Source: a bacterium (GTDB lineage Bacteria; Margulisbacteria; Marinamargulisbacteria; JAAEMD01). Taken from it: a DNA stretch of 31,463 bases. The notes beneath the pieces were generated by a model, which worked only from the letters and a program-made list of their open reading frames with translations, made no database searches and had not been told where the DNA came from. Below, piece by piece: positions 16,260 to 24,626 of this stretch. Positions within the stretch are counted from its first letter, which is position 1. Every line of letters starts with the position of its first letter. The position numbers and the translations under genes are program-made. The stretch is taken from NCBI GenBank assembly GCA_024225875.1, contig JAAEMD010000431.1, positions 1-31,463 on the forward strand. The letters run 5' to 3'.

Positions 16260-16967
16260 TTAAATTACAAATATCAGAATCAATGATACTACCATAGAGT
16301 ATATATCGGTTGTCTCTGTAACAGCTTGACCTATCAGCATAGTTCTTGTTAAAAGACCCATGTTAGCAGGATCTTTTCCAATAGCTAAATTAGCATTTCT
16401 GGCAACTATACCATCACCTATTCCAGGACCTATTGCACCAAAACCTATTGCACATCCAGCACCTAGAATAGAACAAATCTTAACTATTCCTGAACGAGGT
16501 TCAAGCATAATTAAAATCAAGGCTATAGTAAGAGAAAATATTGTAGCTGTTTGAGAAACTGCCTGACCTATTAACATATTTATAGTTAAAACATCTGCAT
16601 TTTCAGGCTGCTTACCTATTCCCTCACAAGCAGCACCTCCTGGCAAACCTGCTCCAAAACCAGACCCTATTGTTCCAAAACCAATGGCTATACCTGCAGC
16701 TATAAATGTAAACCCTTTAACAAAATCTCCAGTAACATCCTGAAACATCAAAATCAAGGAAACAACAAGCGCAAATATTGCAGCCGTTTCTGTAACTGCC
16801 TGACCTATTAACATAACCCTGACTATTTTACCTGCTGAGCCTGGCTGCCTGCTCATTGTTTGAACAGCTTTCATTGCAATAAAACCTTCGCCAACAGCTG
16901 ATCCAATAGCCCCTAACCCCATTGCCAGACCTGCAGCAAATATTGAACATAATTTAGCAAATTCCAA
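16260..16967 (-). CDS. Triple-hairpin (six-helix) F-type c subunit with a degenerate middle ion site
   Basis: A 235-residue proteolipid made of three c-type hairpins in tandem, repeating every 79 residues; each aligns with the neighbouring single c subunit. Loop signatures are SRQP (39-42), GKQP (118-121) and GKDP (197-200). Ion-site residues: hairpin 1 has E27 in helix 1 and E60-T61-A62 with F65 in helix 2; hairpin 2 has A106 and Q139-T140-A141 with F144; hairpin 3 has D185 and E218-T219-T220 with Y223. The middle hairpin has therefore lost both carboxylates, while the outer two keep both. It starts at TTG (16967) behind TAGGAG, which overlaps the atpB stop codon. Fused c subunits with missing sites are known in V/A-type rotors and as a two-hairpin subunit in Acetobacterium, but all sequence features here are F-type. 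It probably assembles with the single c into one mixed ring. Confidence 0.93.
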   Translation of the reverse strand: MEFAKLCSIFAAGLAMGLGAIGSAVGEGFIAMKAVQTMSRQPGSAGKIVRVMLIGQAVTETAAIFALVVSLILMFQDVTGDFVKGFTFIAAGIAIGFGTIGSGFGAGLPGGAACEGIGKQPENADVLTINMLIGQAVSQTATIFSLTIALILIMLEPRSGIVKICSILGAGCAIGFGAIGPGIGDGIVARNANLAIGKDPANMGLLTRTMLIGQAVTETTDIYSMVVSLILIFVI

Positions 16968-16975
16968 TTATCTCT

Positions 16976-16980
16976 CTCCT
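16976..16980 (-). promoter_or_regulatory. Shine-Dalgarno of the triple c gene, overlapping the atpB stop
   Basis: AGGAG lies eight bases before the TTG start of the triple-hairpin gene, and its first bases are shared with the TAG stop of atpB. This explains the choice of TTG (no ATG precedes the first hairpin) and suggests translational coupling to atpB. Confidence 0.6.
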
Positions 16981-17833
16981 ACTTTTGTTGAGCTATATAT
17001 GATACTGCCAGCATTGTAAAAACAAATGCCTGTATTGCTCCGGCAAAAAGACCAAAAAACGCAAACAGCCCTACTGGGATCATAATATATCTAAGCAGCT
17101 CTGAAACTATAACTATTATAATCCCCCCACCAAATATATTTCCAAACAAACGAAAAGAGTGAGACAGAGTATTTGCAAATTGACTTATTATATTCATATA
17201 AAAAAATGGATTTAAAAAGAATAAATACAGCCAGAAACCTTCAGATGGCAGCGGCTCCAGATAACTCTTAAAATAGCCGGAAATACCTTTTGTTCTAATA
17301 CCAAAGGAATGAACCACCATAAAAATAATGATCGCCAGCCCCAGGCCTGTACTAAGATATTTTGTCGGCTCAGTTATAGCCGGCATTTTAAATAAAAACC
17401 TGTACCAGCTGCCTGCTGCCGGAGTTATCATCAAATTAGTGATGCTGTCCTGAACTACTACTGTCACCTCTCCACCAAAAAGCTTATGGACAAGGGCTAT
17501 AATAACTCCCAGAAAACCAAACAGGTTCGGGATAATCCCTATCCAGTTAGATAAGAGAATAAAAACAAACAGAGTACAAATCAAAGGAACAAATCTGGCA
17601 CCGTCTTTTTTACCAAGCGTACTTACTAAGATTTCTTCCAGAAATGAAAAGATTATTTCGAATATACTTTGAATTTTATTAGGAACAACACCTAATCTGC
17701 GGGTTGCTGCAAAGCTAATTATTATTATAATACCCATTACAAGCCATGTCATATAAAGCATCTCGGGATTGAAACTTATTGTATGACCTAAAAAAGTGAT
17801 TGTCTGAACTGCGACCTTACCTATAGATTCCAT
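16979..17833 (-). CDS. atpB: F-type ATP synthase a subunit
   Basis: Stator subunit a of Fo (284 residues), which forms the two half-channels against the c ring. Several hydrophobic helices are visible. The functional core is FANTLSHSFRLFGNIFGGGI, in which Arg of SFRLFGN is the essential rotor-facing arginine, and the last helix contains GLFAGAIQAFVFTMLAVSYI. The N-terminal part contains PNKIQSIFEIIFSFLEEI and the WIGIIPNLFG block, both common to AtpB. It is ordinary in length and keeps the key Arg, so the unusual rotor next to it should be served by a normal stator. It lies 13 bases after atpI. Confidence 0.96.
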   Translation of the reverse strand: MESIGKVAVQTITFLGHTISFNPEMLYMTWLVMGIIIIISFAATRRLGVVPNKIQSIFEIIFSFLEEILVSTLGKKDGARFVPLICTLFVFILLSNWIGIIPNLFGFLGVIIALVHKLFGGEVTVVVQDSITNLMITPAAGSWYRFLFKMPAITEPTKYLSTGLGLAIIIFMVVHSFGIRTKGISGYFKSYLEPLPSEGFWLYLFFLNPFFYMNIISQFANTLSHSFRLFGNIFGGGIIIVIVSELLRYIMIPVGLFAFFGLFAGAIQAFVFTMLAVSYIAQQK

Positions 17834-17846
17834 TCTCTACCTAATT

Positions 17847-18236
17847 TCATAGTCTTCTAATCTTTCTTAATCCTCTTAAAATAGTAATAGTTAATAAACC
17901 AGTCTGGAAAGTAAACAAGGATATCAAAATTATCGGAAGTTTTAAATGGTCAATTTTCAATCCGGCATAAACAGGTATGCCATACAAGAAAAAACGCATC
18001 ACAAATCTAATAAAAAAATGTCTGGCATTTCCATATATCAAAACTGCATTTTGTGAATCAATCATATTGTGCATTATCAAAAAACTAAAAAAAGATCCAA
18101 GTAAAACGAAGTAAATAATATCATATTTATGATAGATCATTAAAAGAACCACTACAAAAAATAACACAAGAAAATTGTATTTTATAAGTTTTTTTTCAAT
18201 AAAATACAGGTTTTTAGCTTTTCTTTTCACTGACAT
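17847..18236 (-). CDS. atpI: ATP synthase subunit I family protein
   Basis: A 129-residue membrane protein with about four hydrophobic helices (around 20-38, 40-58, 76-92 and 98-120) and basic termini. It sits between atpZ and atpB, where AtpI is found in bacterial F-ATPase operons. AtpI proteins help c-ring assembly and, with AtpZ, have been proposed to take part in ion supply. Sequence conservation is weak, so the call rests on topology and context. The ATG at 18236 lies inside the end of atpZ (23-base overlap), which implies coupled translation. Confidence 0.75.
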   Translation of the reverse strand: MSVKRKAKNLYFIEKKLIKYNFLVLFFVVVLLMIYHKYDIIYFVLLGSFFSFLIMHNMIDSQNAVLIYGNARHFFIRFVMRFFLYGIPVYAGLKIDHLKLPIILISLFTFQTGLLTITILRGLRKIRRL

Positions 18237-18441
18237 CTTCTTTAATCATTTTTATAATCCGTGTATACATAAAGTAAAAACCACAAATAATGCCCAGCAG
18301 AAGAAATATTATAATACCAGCACCTTTAAGATTAAATTTAGAATCTAAAAAAAGACCTGAAAAAAAGAAAAGTATTATACTGCCAGCCATTACAGAGCCT
18401 GTCTGTAATATTAAACTAATATACTTATTAATATCTATCAC
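18214..18441 (-). CDS. atpZ: AtpZ/AtpI family small membrane protein
   Basis: A 75-residue, two-helix membrane protein with the AtpZ pattern. The first helix (12-31) ends in LFLDSKFNLKG, the second (38-60) is GAGIIIFLLLGIICGFYFMY, and a charged tail follows. It is the first gene of the ATP synthase operon. The start is GTG at 18441, with no Shine-Dalgarno. A promoter-like -10 ends only seven bases upstream, so the transcript may start at or very near the start codon. Downstream internal starts would remove the first helix. Confidence 0.8.
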   Translation of the reverse strand: MIDINKYISLILQTGSVMAGSIILFFFSGLFLDSKFNLKGAGIIIFLLLGIICGFYFMYTRIIKMIKEDVSEKKS

Positions 18442-18448
18442 AAGCAGT

Positions 18449-18476
18449 ATTCTACACGATTCAGTGGCTATTGCAA
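18449..18476 (-). promoter_or_regulatory. Candidate promoter of the ATP synthase operon
   Basis: On the minus strand TTGCAA (18476-18471) and TAGAAT (18454-18449) are separated by 16 bases, a reasonable sigma-70-type pair in the 88-base gap between the giant gene and atpZ. The -10 lies seven bases before the GTG of atpZ, which would give a leaderless or nearly leaderless message. Assigned by eye. Confidence 0.4.
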
Positions 18477-18529
18477 AACCATACGCAGCAATTTATGGCA
18501 TAGGAACAATCCGGTTGATCAGCAAATAA

Positions 18530-21500
18530 TTATTTGCGTTTTGCTTTTTTTCGATATAAATCAGGATTTACGTCTCTCAAATCAACACTAAAATCAACAT
18601 TATTAAGTCCACCGCCGGCATACTTTTCAATCTTTACCGCATCCATATTTAATTTTTGCCTGCGACTGATCTCGTTTCGTGACTTTGCAAATAATCTAGT
18701 TAAAATAAGATTATTTGAATCCTTGCTCATTTTTTTAGCGAGCTTAGGGTTATAGTCTTTTGACAGTGGATCATTTAGAGCCGCTATCCTGACAATTATT
18801 TCCGGATCAAGTTCATATCTAACATAAAAGGTACTATCTGCACTGGCTGATTTATCTATACTTAATTCAGCGATCTGCTTATAAATCTCAGGATTACTTT
18901 CTTTTAACTCATCTAAACTAAAGGGTAATACAGCAGTTAATCCAAGCCTGAATGATATATCGTCATTTTTTTTATTCATACTTTCTAAAGAATTATTAAG
19001 TACACCAAAATTGATTTTTGCAGATTTATAGTGACTGATACCAGATAAACAACCTCTCTCAAACTCAGATTCTTTGACAGAACTTTTTTTAACCTCCATA
19101 GCAAGGTTAAGATCCAGTTCCGAACCTTTTTTCTTAGATAGATATTCTCCACCACGTTTAACAAGTGTTGACAAAGGCGGGACCGATAAATTACCGTTTA
19201 TCTCCCAGGTCTTTTCAACAGTTTTTTCAGAATGTGAAAAATTACCGGAAACCGTTTTCTTTATGTTGGCCCCAACGGATCCACCCACTTCAAAACTCTC
19301 AACATCTTCATCTTCATACTCTCCCGGCATGGTCAAATCTGATTCAAGACCTGAAAGTGTATCATCGAAACCAACCTGCACAGAAAAAGATACTTCTGCT
19401 TTAATAGATGCTCTTGCCTGAGCCATAGTGGCTCCAGACCACGATTTCATAGAAACTTTTCCATCAACAATATCATCCGTAAAGCTATTAACCTGCTCTT
19501 CACTTTCAAACTGGAAATTAATCCCACCCCCCAGTTCAAGGCCTAAATCCGACCTGACAGAAACGATACCCTCTGGCAAACCAAACTGAACACCACATTT
19601 AACTGCGCGCTGGTAATCTATAGTAACAGTATATTTATGACCTGACTTATTATCCGGATCTGCTATTTTTGCAACTTCTACCACATGACCCTTTCTGAAC
19701 GAACTATCAACACTTAAATCCAGACCTGTAGCAGATTCAATAGCTACCCGAGCTATTTTTGGTGGTTGCACTGTTATAATATGACCGAAATTAATATCAA
19801 AGCTCTCGCCTGTCTTTAGCTCCTTTAATCTATTACTCATCTGGGACTTTGCTTTTGTGGTATTTATAATACTGCCTACAGCAGAGTTTTTTCTGATGAA
19901 TTTATTCTGTTCTTTTATAACAGAGGAAGGAAGGTCACTTTTAGTATCCTTTATCCAGGATTTCACGCTAAGTGTTCCACTAAAATGATCCAGTTCTCTG
20001 TTGATAATAACTCTAAACAGCTCCTGGTCATTAATATTTAATTTTGTAATTTCATCTATAATATCATCCTCAAAGTGAGTTTTTATCTTTAATGTAAATT
20101 CTTCAATCGAAAGTCTGGAGTTAAGAAATACTTTTAATATCGCCTGCCTCACTAATCTGGTTACAGGTTTTTTTATACCACGCTTTTCTAATATAGAGAT
20201 CTTTTCTTTTTCTAAAGCAGAATCACTGACAAAGTTTCTTTTGTTCTTAACACGATCAATTCTCTTGTCGATTTCATTTAACTGGTGTCTCTTATCACCG
20301 GCCCTGGCTAAATTATTAATTCTTGAACGCTTTGCTCCATCAATATAACTAATATTATCAAGATCCAGTTTACCAAGAGTAGTAGTGTTGCATTTCGACA
20401 TATTGTATTTATTTATATTTGAATGTGTTTTTCTCCAGTTACAACCCTTATAGCCTGGTACGTTCAACATACCTTTTAACTCACTGAGATAAGGATTTAA
20501 TAATTTAAAAGTGTCTTTATCATTAGGAAAGACCCCAACAAGCTCATCAGAGGGATTGCCTTTTTCATCAATCTTTAAATCAGCAACACCTAAAAAAACT
20601 TTGTCATTTGGTACCAGGGTGTTACCTTTATAAAAAGAAATACTATTTTTGTTATCACCCCTGACTTCAAGGATGGCTCCCGTATCATCACAGGCAACTA
20701 ACCTTTTTACTTCTTTCAACTCATTGCCATAATGCAAAACCTCTTTTTTCCCTTCTATTAATTCTGTTACTATATTCTTTATAAACTCCGGCCCTATGAG
20801 TTTATTATTTTCGTTTAAATATTCCTGATTCTTTGAATCAGTATCCTTACTTAAAATTGATACCATATGTATTTCATCAGATGAACTTAACAAATTACGA
20901 ATTATGCGGCTCGAATTTTTACCTTTATCATTTTTATATTTTTTATCTGCAGAAAGTTCACGTTCCATTCGATCAAAAGTATTTTTAAATTCATTTCTAC
21001 GTAATTCCAGATCCTGAATATACCCGTCATTAAAGTACTCGTGAACTTTATTAGCATCTTCGATTGTTTTTGTCTGCATAAAAACAGCTTCTTCTTTACT
21101 AAAATTCGATTTAGAGTAATTGCCAAAGTTATAATCAAAATCAATATTTTTTGATATAACGTCCGTTGAGGCTATACCCGTGTGCGCCTGTATATGATTT
21201 TCAATACACTTCATAGCCAGGACTTCAGGTCTATTCTGAAGCACAGCTACAAGAGTTGAGGCCGCTAAACTATTATCTTTAAAGGATTTAGCAAATTTTT
21301 CAAGCCACTCAGCAGTCGTTTCAACCTCTGCAGTATTGATAAACCCCTGATCTATCCAGGCTTTCACCATTTCCAGATCTGTATCGATACCTGCTAATTT
21401 AAGATCATCTTGAATTTTTTGTTTAAATTCAGCCTTCCTTTCAACAGACATCTTTTCAGGTATCTCGTCTGTTTTATAGGCTTCACTATGATTAGTAAGA

Positions 21501-24232
21501 ATTATAATATTACTAAAAAGCAGGTTCAGTTTCTTTTTCTGTGAATCAGAAATTGCTGGACTATCCATTAATATCTTAAGTGTTTTTTTATTAAACAGCA
21601 TATCCTGAAAAGAATTTATAAATGCTTTTCTTTTACTTGTAATTCCTGATTTCTTTAATAGAGTAACAGTAAGGTCCCGTTTTGCTATTCTTAAGCTGCA
21701 TTCAATTGTTGCCTGACTACGATTCTTTGCCGTTTCTAATAAAATAGTTCGGACTGTAGCATCCAGATATGTAGCCCTGGCAGATGAGTTATCATCTATA
21801 GTTGTCACAAAATCCTGAACAGCCCATATACTCTCTGAATCACCATCTGCAATACCAAAAATCAGTTTATTTGTAAATTGAACTGTACGAGTGGAATAGC
21901 TTTCTTTAATCTTATTACCGTCAACAACAGTTTCTCGTCTGGTACAGTCAATCATTTCTTTCATTTTGCTTAAATATTTTTTAAAATAAGCATTATTAAC
22001 CGAAAAACCGGTTTTTTTATAAATACTCAATAGGTTTTCTTTAGCTTCAGCACTAATCTGGTTATATAAAAGTTTATTACTGCCATTATCTTTAGCAATA
22101 AGCCTCTTCGGGTTAGGTTGAGCAGGGTAGCCCTCTGGTTTTCCGGAAGGAATACTTACAGCACCATCAATTATACTGGCAAACTCTGCTAACCTCTTTA
22201 TGGATGAAACAACTCTGTTAATCTCTGATTTTCCAACTCCCTGACTTTCCAGATCCTTTTTAATATAGACCATGTCGTTATAATAGTCCGTGATCAGGTT
22301 TTTTGCCGAACAACTCTTTATATTAGTAAGATATTGATCAGCTGTCAGAGACTCCCTCCTTGAGACTCCACGTTTTTCAATTTTTTCCAGTATAGCGTCA
22401 TGCAGATCATTAACTCTATCCAAAGTACTGGAATTATCCAGCTTCATAAAATACCTGTCATTATTGATAAGCTCTAACATATTATCTGTTTTAGTCAGGC
22501 TGTCATTCAAAATAGAGTGTACATTTTCCTGGTCACCAATATCACTTATAACCGCTTCAATGTTTACACAATCATCCTGTACTCTTTTGATATTATTCAA
22601 TGTATTATCTACATTTACAATTTTACCATTATCAATAACACCAAGAATATGTTTTGACTGAGCGTTTTCTTCCAGGGAAGTGATAATATCATTATTTACT
22701 AAAGCCATTGCTGTATTATGGGTATTCACAATAGTGCCATTATCGTTTTCATAGTTTTTAATTCTGCCACAATAAACATCATCCAGATATATACCGTTGT
22801 CATCGCTTACCTGGTTACCTTCTCTGGCAACCACATTAGTTAATGGCTCCTTTATTTTGTTGTCATTTCGATCAAAAATTCCAAGCAACCTGTTATTACT
22901 GATAACATGATTACCTTTTATAGACCCGACTTCTTCACCAAGGAAATTAACCAGTTTACTGTCTCCAGAACCACTGGTGATTATTGTGCCAACCTTTATA
23001 TTATTAACAGTTACTACATTATCTTTTCCTTTTTTATTATTTTTATTACAGAATATTTTTGCAGAGGGAGCTTTTATCTTATTATTTTTGTTTATAACCC
23101 CCATTAGTTCATTATCTTTAGAAACCACATAACGTTTATCCACGATCCTGCCTAAAACTTGTCCTTCATTATCCTGAATATATACATCAGAACCCTTTTT
23201 AACAATTTTACCGTAAGTCAAATCCCCACACTTAATTTCACCTTTATCGTTTATTATATTATCAGGCTGAACAATCACATCCAGAGTTGGTGGAACTATT
23301 TTCTGATCTACTACAATACCTGCCAGGTTTTTATTATGTACAATGGTATTACCATATTGTTCATAAAGCTTACCAACAACTTCTTTTTCATTACCGAACT
23401 TTTTTGTTTTCATTGAAATAGTGCCCTTATTATAATCAACATATAAGTTGGAGCCTATTTTCAATTGACCATCTTTATTCTTCAGGTTGCTGCCACCTAA
23501 TAATAAGGCTTCTTTCATAAGCTCTGCCTCACTTTTTTTACCAGAGCTTGCTGATAACCGGAGCTTAATACCATTTATATTTTTTTGTATCACACTTTTT
23601 TTTGTTGAATTTGGAATTGATAACAAAGTAGTATCGTCCAAACGAGAATCGTTAACACAATGTATTACCGACTGGCTTAGAAACTGTGTGTTTACATCTA
23701 TTTTCTTATTATTCATTTGTTGTGGTTGAGTCAAAACAAGTCCATACTGCATATTACCACCGGATATTTTTTTTATTTCTTCTTCTGTAAGCTGATAGAT
23801 ATGAATTTGATTCTTAGCTTTTTCTTCTAAGGCTTCCTGCAAATACTGCTTTTTACTTTCATTTTGAACAAGTTCTTTTTCTTTTCGTGCCTTAGCTTTT
23901 TCAAATAAGTAAGCTTTATTATCTTGAAGATCTCTTGAGAGAGTTGACATCCAGTATAACACTTGAAAACCAGAATCACCGACAAGAGCTTTACCATCAA
24001 TCTCAACCTGGCTGTTTTCAATATAAATCTTTATACTGCTTCTAGACTCTGCCTTATTATTTAATATATCCATATGAGCCGGATATACTTTTACATAATA
24101 GTAATTTTGTTTTTTCATATTATCGTTATTCAAGTTTGTTATTACATAATACTCTATAGAGTCATCAAATATTTCTTCCAAGTTCAATGTATTAAACATA
24201 GTCGAGTCATCTCCATTTTTTTTGTTTTCCAT
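18530..24232 (-). CDS. Giant 1900-residue protein of unknown family
   Basis: I do not recognise this protein. It has no N-terminal signal peptide or obvious membrane helix. Residues 100-150 are a charged helix (KAKARKEKELVQ), leading to LTEEEIKKISGG (148-159), which looks like the end of a double-glycine leader. Residues about 250-545 hold four tandem beta-type units of 74-80 residues, marked by LAGIVVDQKIV (303-313), LMGVINKNNKI (376-386), LLGIFDRNDNKI (449-460) and ILGVIDNGKIV (529-539). About 550-1475 is mainly helical and charged. About 1476-1815 is strand-rich with alternating polar/apolar residues (IVSVRSDLGLELGGGINFQF; ASIKAEVSFSVQVGF), ending in a basic tail. ATG at 24232 lacks a Shine-Dalgarno; ATG at 24199 has GGAG 11 bases upstream. 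A large secreted effector, toxin or surface protein is a guess from architecture only. Confidence 0.85.
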   Translation of the reverse strand: MENKKNGDDSTMFNTLNLEEIFDDSIEYYVITNLNNDNMKKQNYYYVKVYPAHMDILNNKAESRSSIKIYIENSQVEIDGKALVGDSGFQVLYWMSTLSRDLQDNKAYLFEKAKARKEKELVQNESKKQYLQEALEEKAKNQIHIYQLTEEEIKKISGGNMQYGLVLTQPQQMNNKKIDVNTQFLSQSVIHCVNDSRLDDTTLLSIPNSTKKSVIQKNINGIKLRLSASSGKKSEAELMKEALLLGGSNLKNKDGQLKIGSNLYVDYNKGTISMKTKKFGNEKEVVGKLYEQYGNTIVHNKNLAGIVVDQKIVPPTLDVIVQPDNIINDKGEIKCGDLTYGKIVKKGSDVYIQDNEGQVLGRIVDKRYVVSKDNELMGVINKNNKIKAPSAKIFCNKNNKKGKDNVVTVNNIKVGTIITSGSGDSKLVNFLGEEVGSIKGNHVISNNRLLGIFDRNDNKIKEPLTNVVAREGNQVSDDNGIYLDDVYCGRIKNYENDNGTIVNTHNTAMALVNNDIITSLEENAQSKHILGVIDNGKIVNVDNTLNNIKRVQDDCVNIEAVISDIGDQENVHSILNDSLTKTDNMLELINNDRYFMKLDNSSTLDRVNDLHDAILEKIEKRGVSRRESLTADQYLTNIKSCSAKNLITDYYNDMVYIKKDLESQGVGKSEINRVVSSIKRLAEFASIIDGAVSIPSGKPEGYPAQPNPKRLIAKDNGSNKLLYNQISAEAKENLLSIYKKTGFSVNNAYFKKYLSKMKEMIDCTRRETVVDGNKIKESYSTRTVQFTNKLIFGIADGDSESIWAVQDFVTTIDDNSSARATYLDATVRTILLETAKNRSQATIECSLRIAKRDLTVTLLKKSGITSKRKAFINSFQDMLFNKKTLKILMDSPAISDSQKKKLNLLFSNIIILTNHSEAYKTDEIPEKMSVERKAEFKQKIQDDLKLAGIDTDLEMVKAWIDQGFINTAEVETTAEWLEKFAKSFKDNSLAASTLVAVLQNRPEVLAMKCIENHIQAHTGIASTDVISKNIDFDYNFGNYSKSNFSKEEAVFMQTKTIEDANKVHEYFNDGYIQDLELRRNEFKNTFDRMERELSADKKYKNDKGKNSSRIIRNLLSSSDEIHMVSILSKDTDSKNQEYLNENNKLIGPEFIKNIVTELIEGKKEVLHYGNELKEVKRLVACDDTGAILEVRGDNKNSISFYKGNTLVPNDKVFLGVADLKIDEKGNPSDELVGVFPNDKDTFKLLNPYLSELKGMLNVPGYKGCNWRKTHSNINKYNMSKCNTTTLGKLDLDNISYIDGAKRSRINNLARAGDKRHQLNEIDKRIDRVKNKRNFVSDSALEKEKISILEKRGIKKPVTRLVRQAILKVFLNSRLSIEEFTLKIKTHFEDDIIDEITKLNINDQELFRVIINRELDHFSGTLSVKSWIKDTKSDLPSSVIKEQNKFIRKNSAVGSIINTTKAKSQMSNRLKELKTGESFDINFGHIITVQPPKIARVAIESATGLDLSVDSSFRKGHVVEVAKIADPDNKSGHKYTVTIDYQRAVKCGVQFGLPEGIVSVRSDLGLELGGGINFQFESEEQVNSFTDDIVDGKVSMKSWSGATMAQARASIKAEVSFSVQVGFDDTLSGLESDLTMPGEYEDEDVESFEVGGSVGANIKKTVSGNFSHSEKTVEKTWEINGNLSVPPLSTLVKRGGEYLSKKKGSELDLNLAMEVKKSSVKESEFERGCLSGISHYKSAKINFGVLNNSLESMNKKNDDISFRLGLTAVLPFSLDELKESNPEIYKQIAELSIDKSASADSTFYVRYELDPEIIVRIAALNDPLSKDYNPKLAKKMSKDSNNLILTRLFAKSRNEISRRQKLNMDAVKIEKYAGGGLNNVDFSVDLRDVNPDLYRKKAKRK

Positions 24233-24431
24233 AGTTATTATGGAATGAATAATTATATCTATACAAATATATTACCATATATTTATCAACATATATTCAC
24301 TTCAAAAAAACTATTCGATAATAAAACAGCTTTTAACATCATCCATAATATAACAATGCTTTCTCATTTGTCGCGGTCTATTTCAAGATAATTGCATTGA
24401 AATGCTGTGTTTTATCAAGCATAAAATATTT

Positions 24432-24626
24432 AAACTGGCCCACAACAGTGTTGATGGGAAATGAGGCTGAAATATAGCTGATACAAATTGAACTGTCCGT
24501 TAAAAACTTTAGTGTCGGACATTTTATTTTGGAACAGCTATAGAGCAAAAAACAACAGGTATTAAATGCATATATAATGTGACGTTTATATACCGGATCT
24601 TTATCAACACTATTGTGGGCCAGTTT
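24432..24626. mobile_element. MITE-like element with 24-base terminal inverted repeats
   Basis: The left end (24432-24455, beginning AAACTGGCCCACAACAG) and right end (24603-24626, ending TTGTGGGCCAGTTT) are inverted repeats matching at 23 of 24 positions. The 195-base element contains no ORF of note but holds a nested palindrome (24473-24542). Part of the interior recurs at the end of the window. Short length, inverted ends and a dispersed second copy suggest a non-autonomous element. The TGGCCCA core of the ends is vaguely like IS21-type ends, but I cannot assign a parent. No clear target-site duplication is visible. Confidence 0.5.
24473..24542. repeat. 70-base imperfect palindrome inside the element
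   Basis: TATAGCTG at 24473 pairs with CAGCTATA ending at 24542. The arms continue inward for about 27 bases with five mismatches to the TGTCCG / CGGACA pair (left arm ending near 24499, right arm starting near 24515). The left arm (24473-24501) recurs with 28 of 29 identities at 31404-31432. Confidence 0.65.

Noticed and set aside
16260..16967. Triple c gene as an assembly artefact or simple recent duplication
   Set aside because: The three hairpins differ at many positions, in both helices and loops, so they are old and distinct copies. The frame is open throughout.
16260..16967. Triple c as a V-type proteolipid acquired from elsewhere
   Set aside because: Loops (RQP/KQP/KDP), the helix motifs and the operon all match F-type, and the closest look-alike is the neighbouring single c.
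18530..24232. Assignment of the giant protein to the AvrE-like effectors or another named toxin family
   Set aside because: Only size and a rough beta-helix-beta plan are similar; I could see no shared motif, so no family is claimed.
24432..24626. Named insertion sequence remnant, for example IS21
   Set aside because: The end motif is only vaguely similar and no transposase fragment is present, so a parent family cannot be given.
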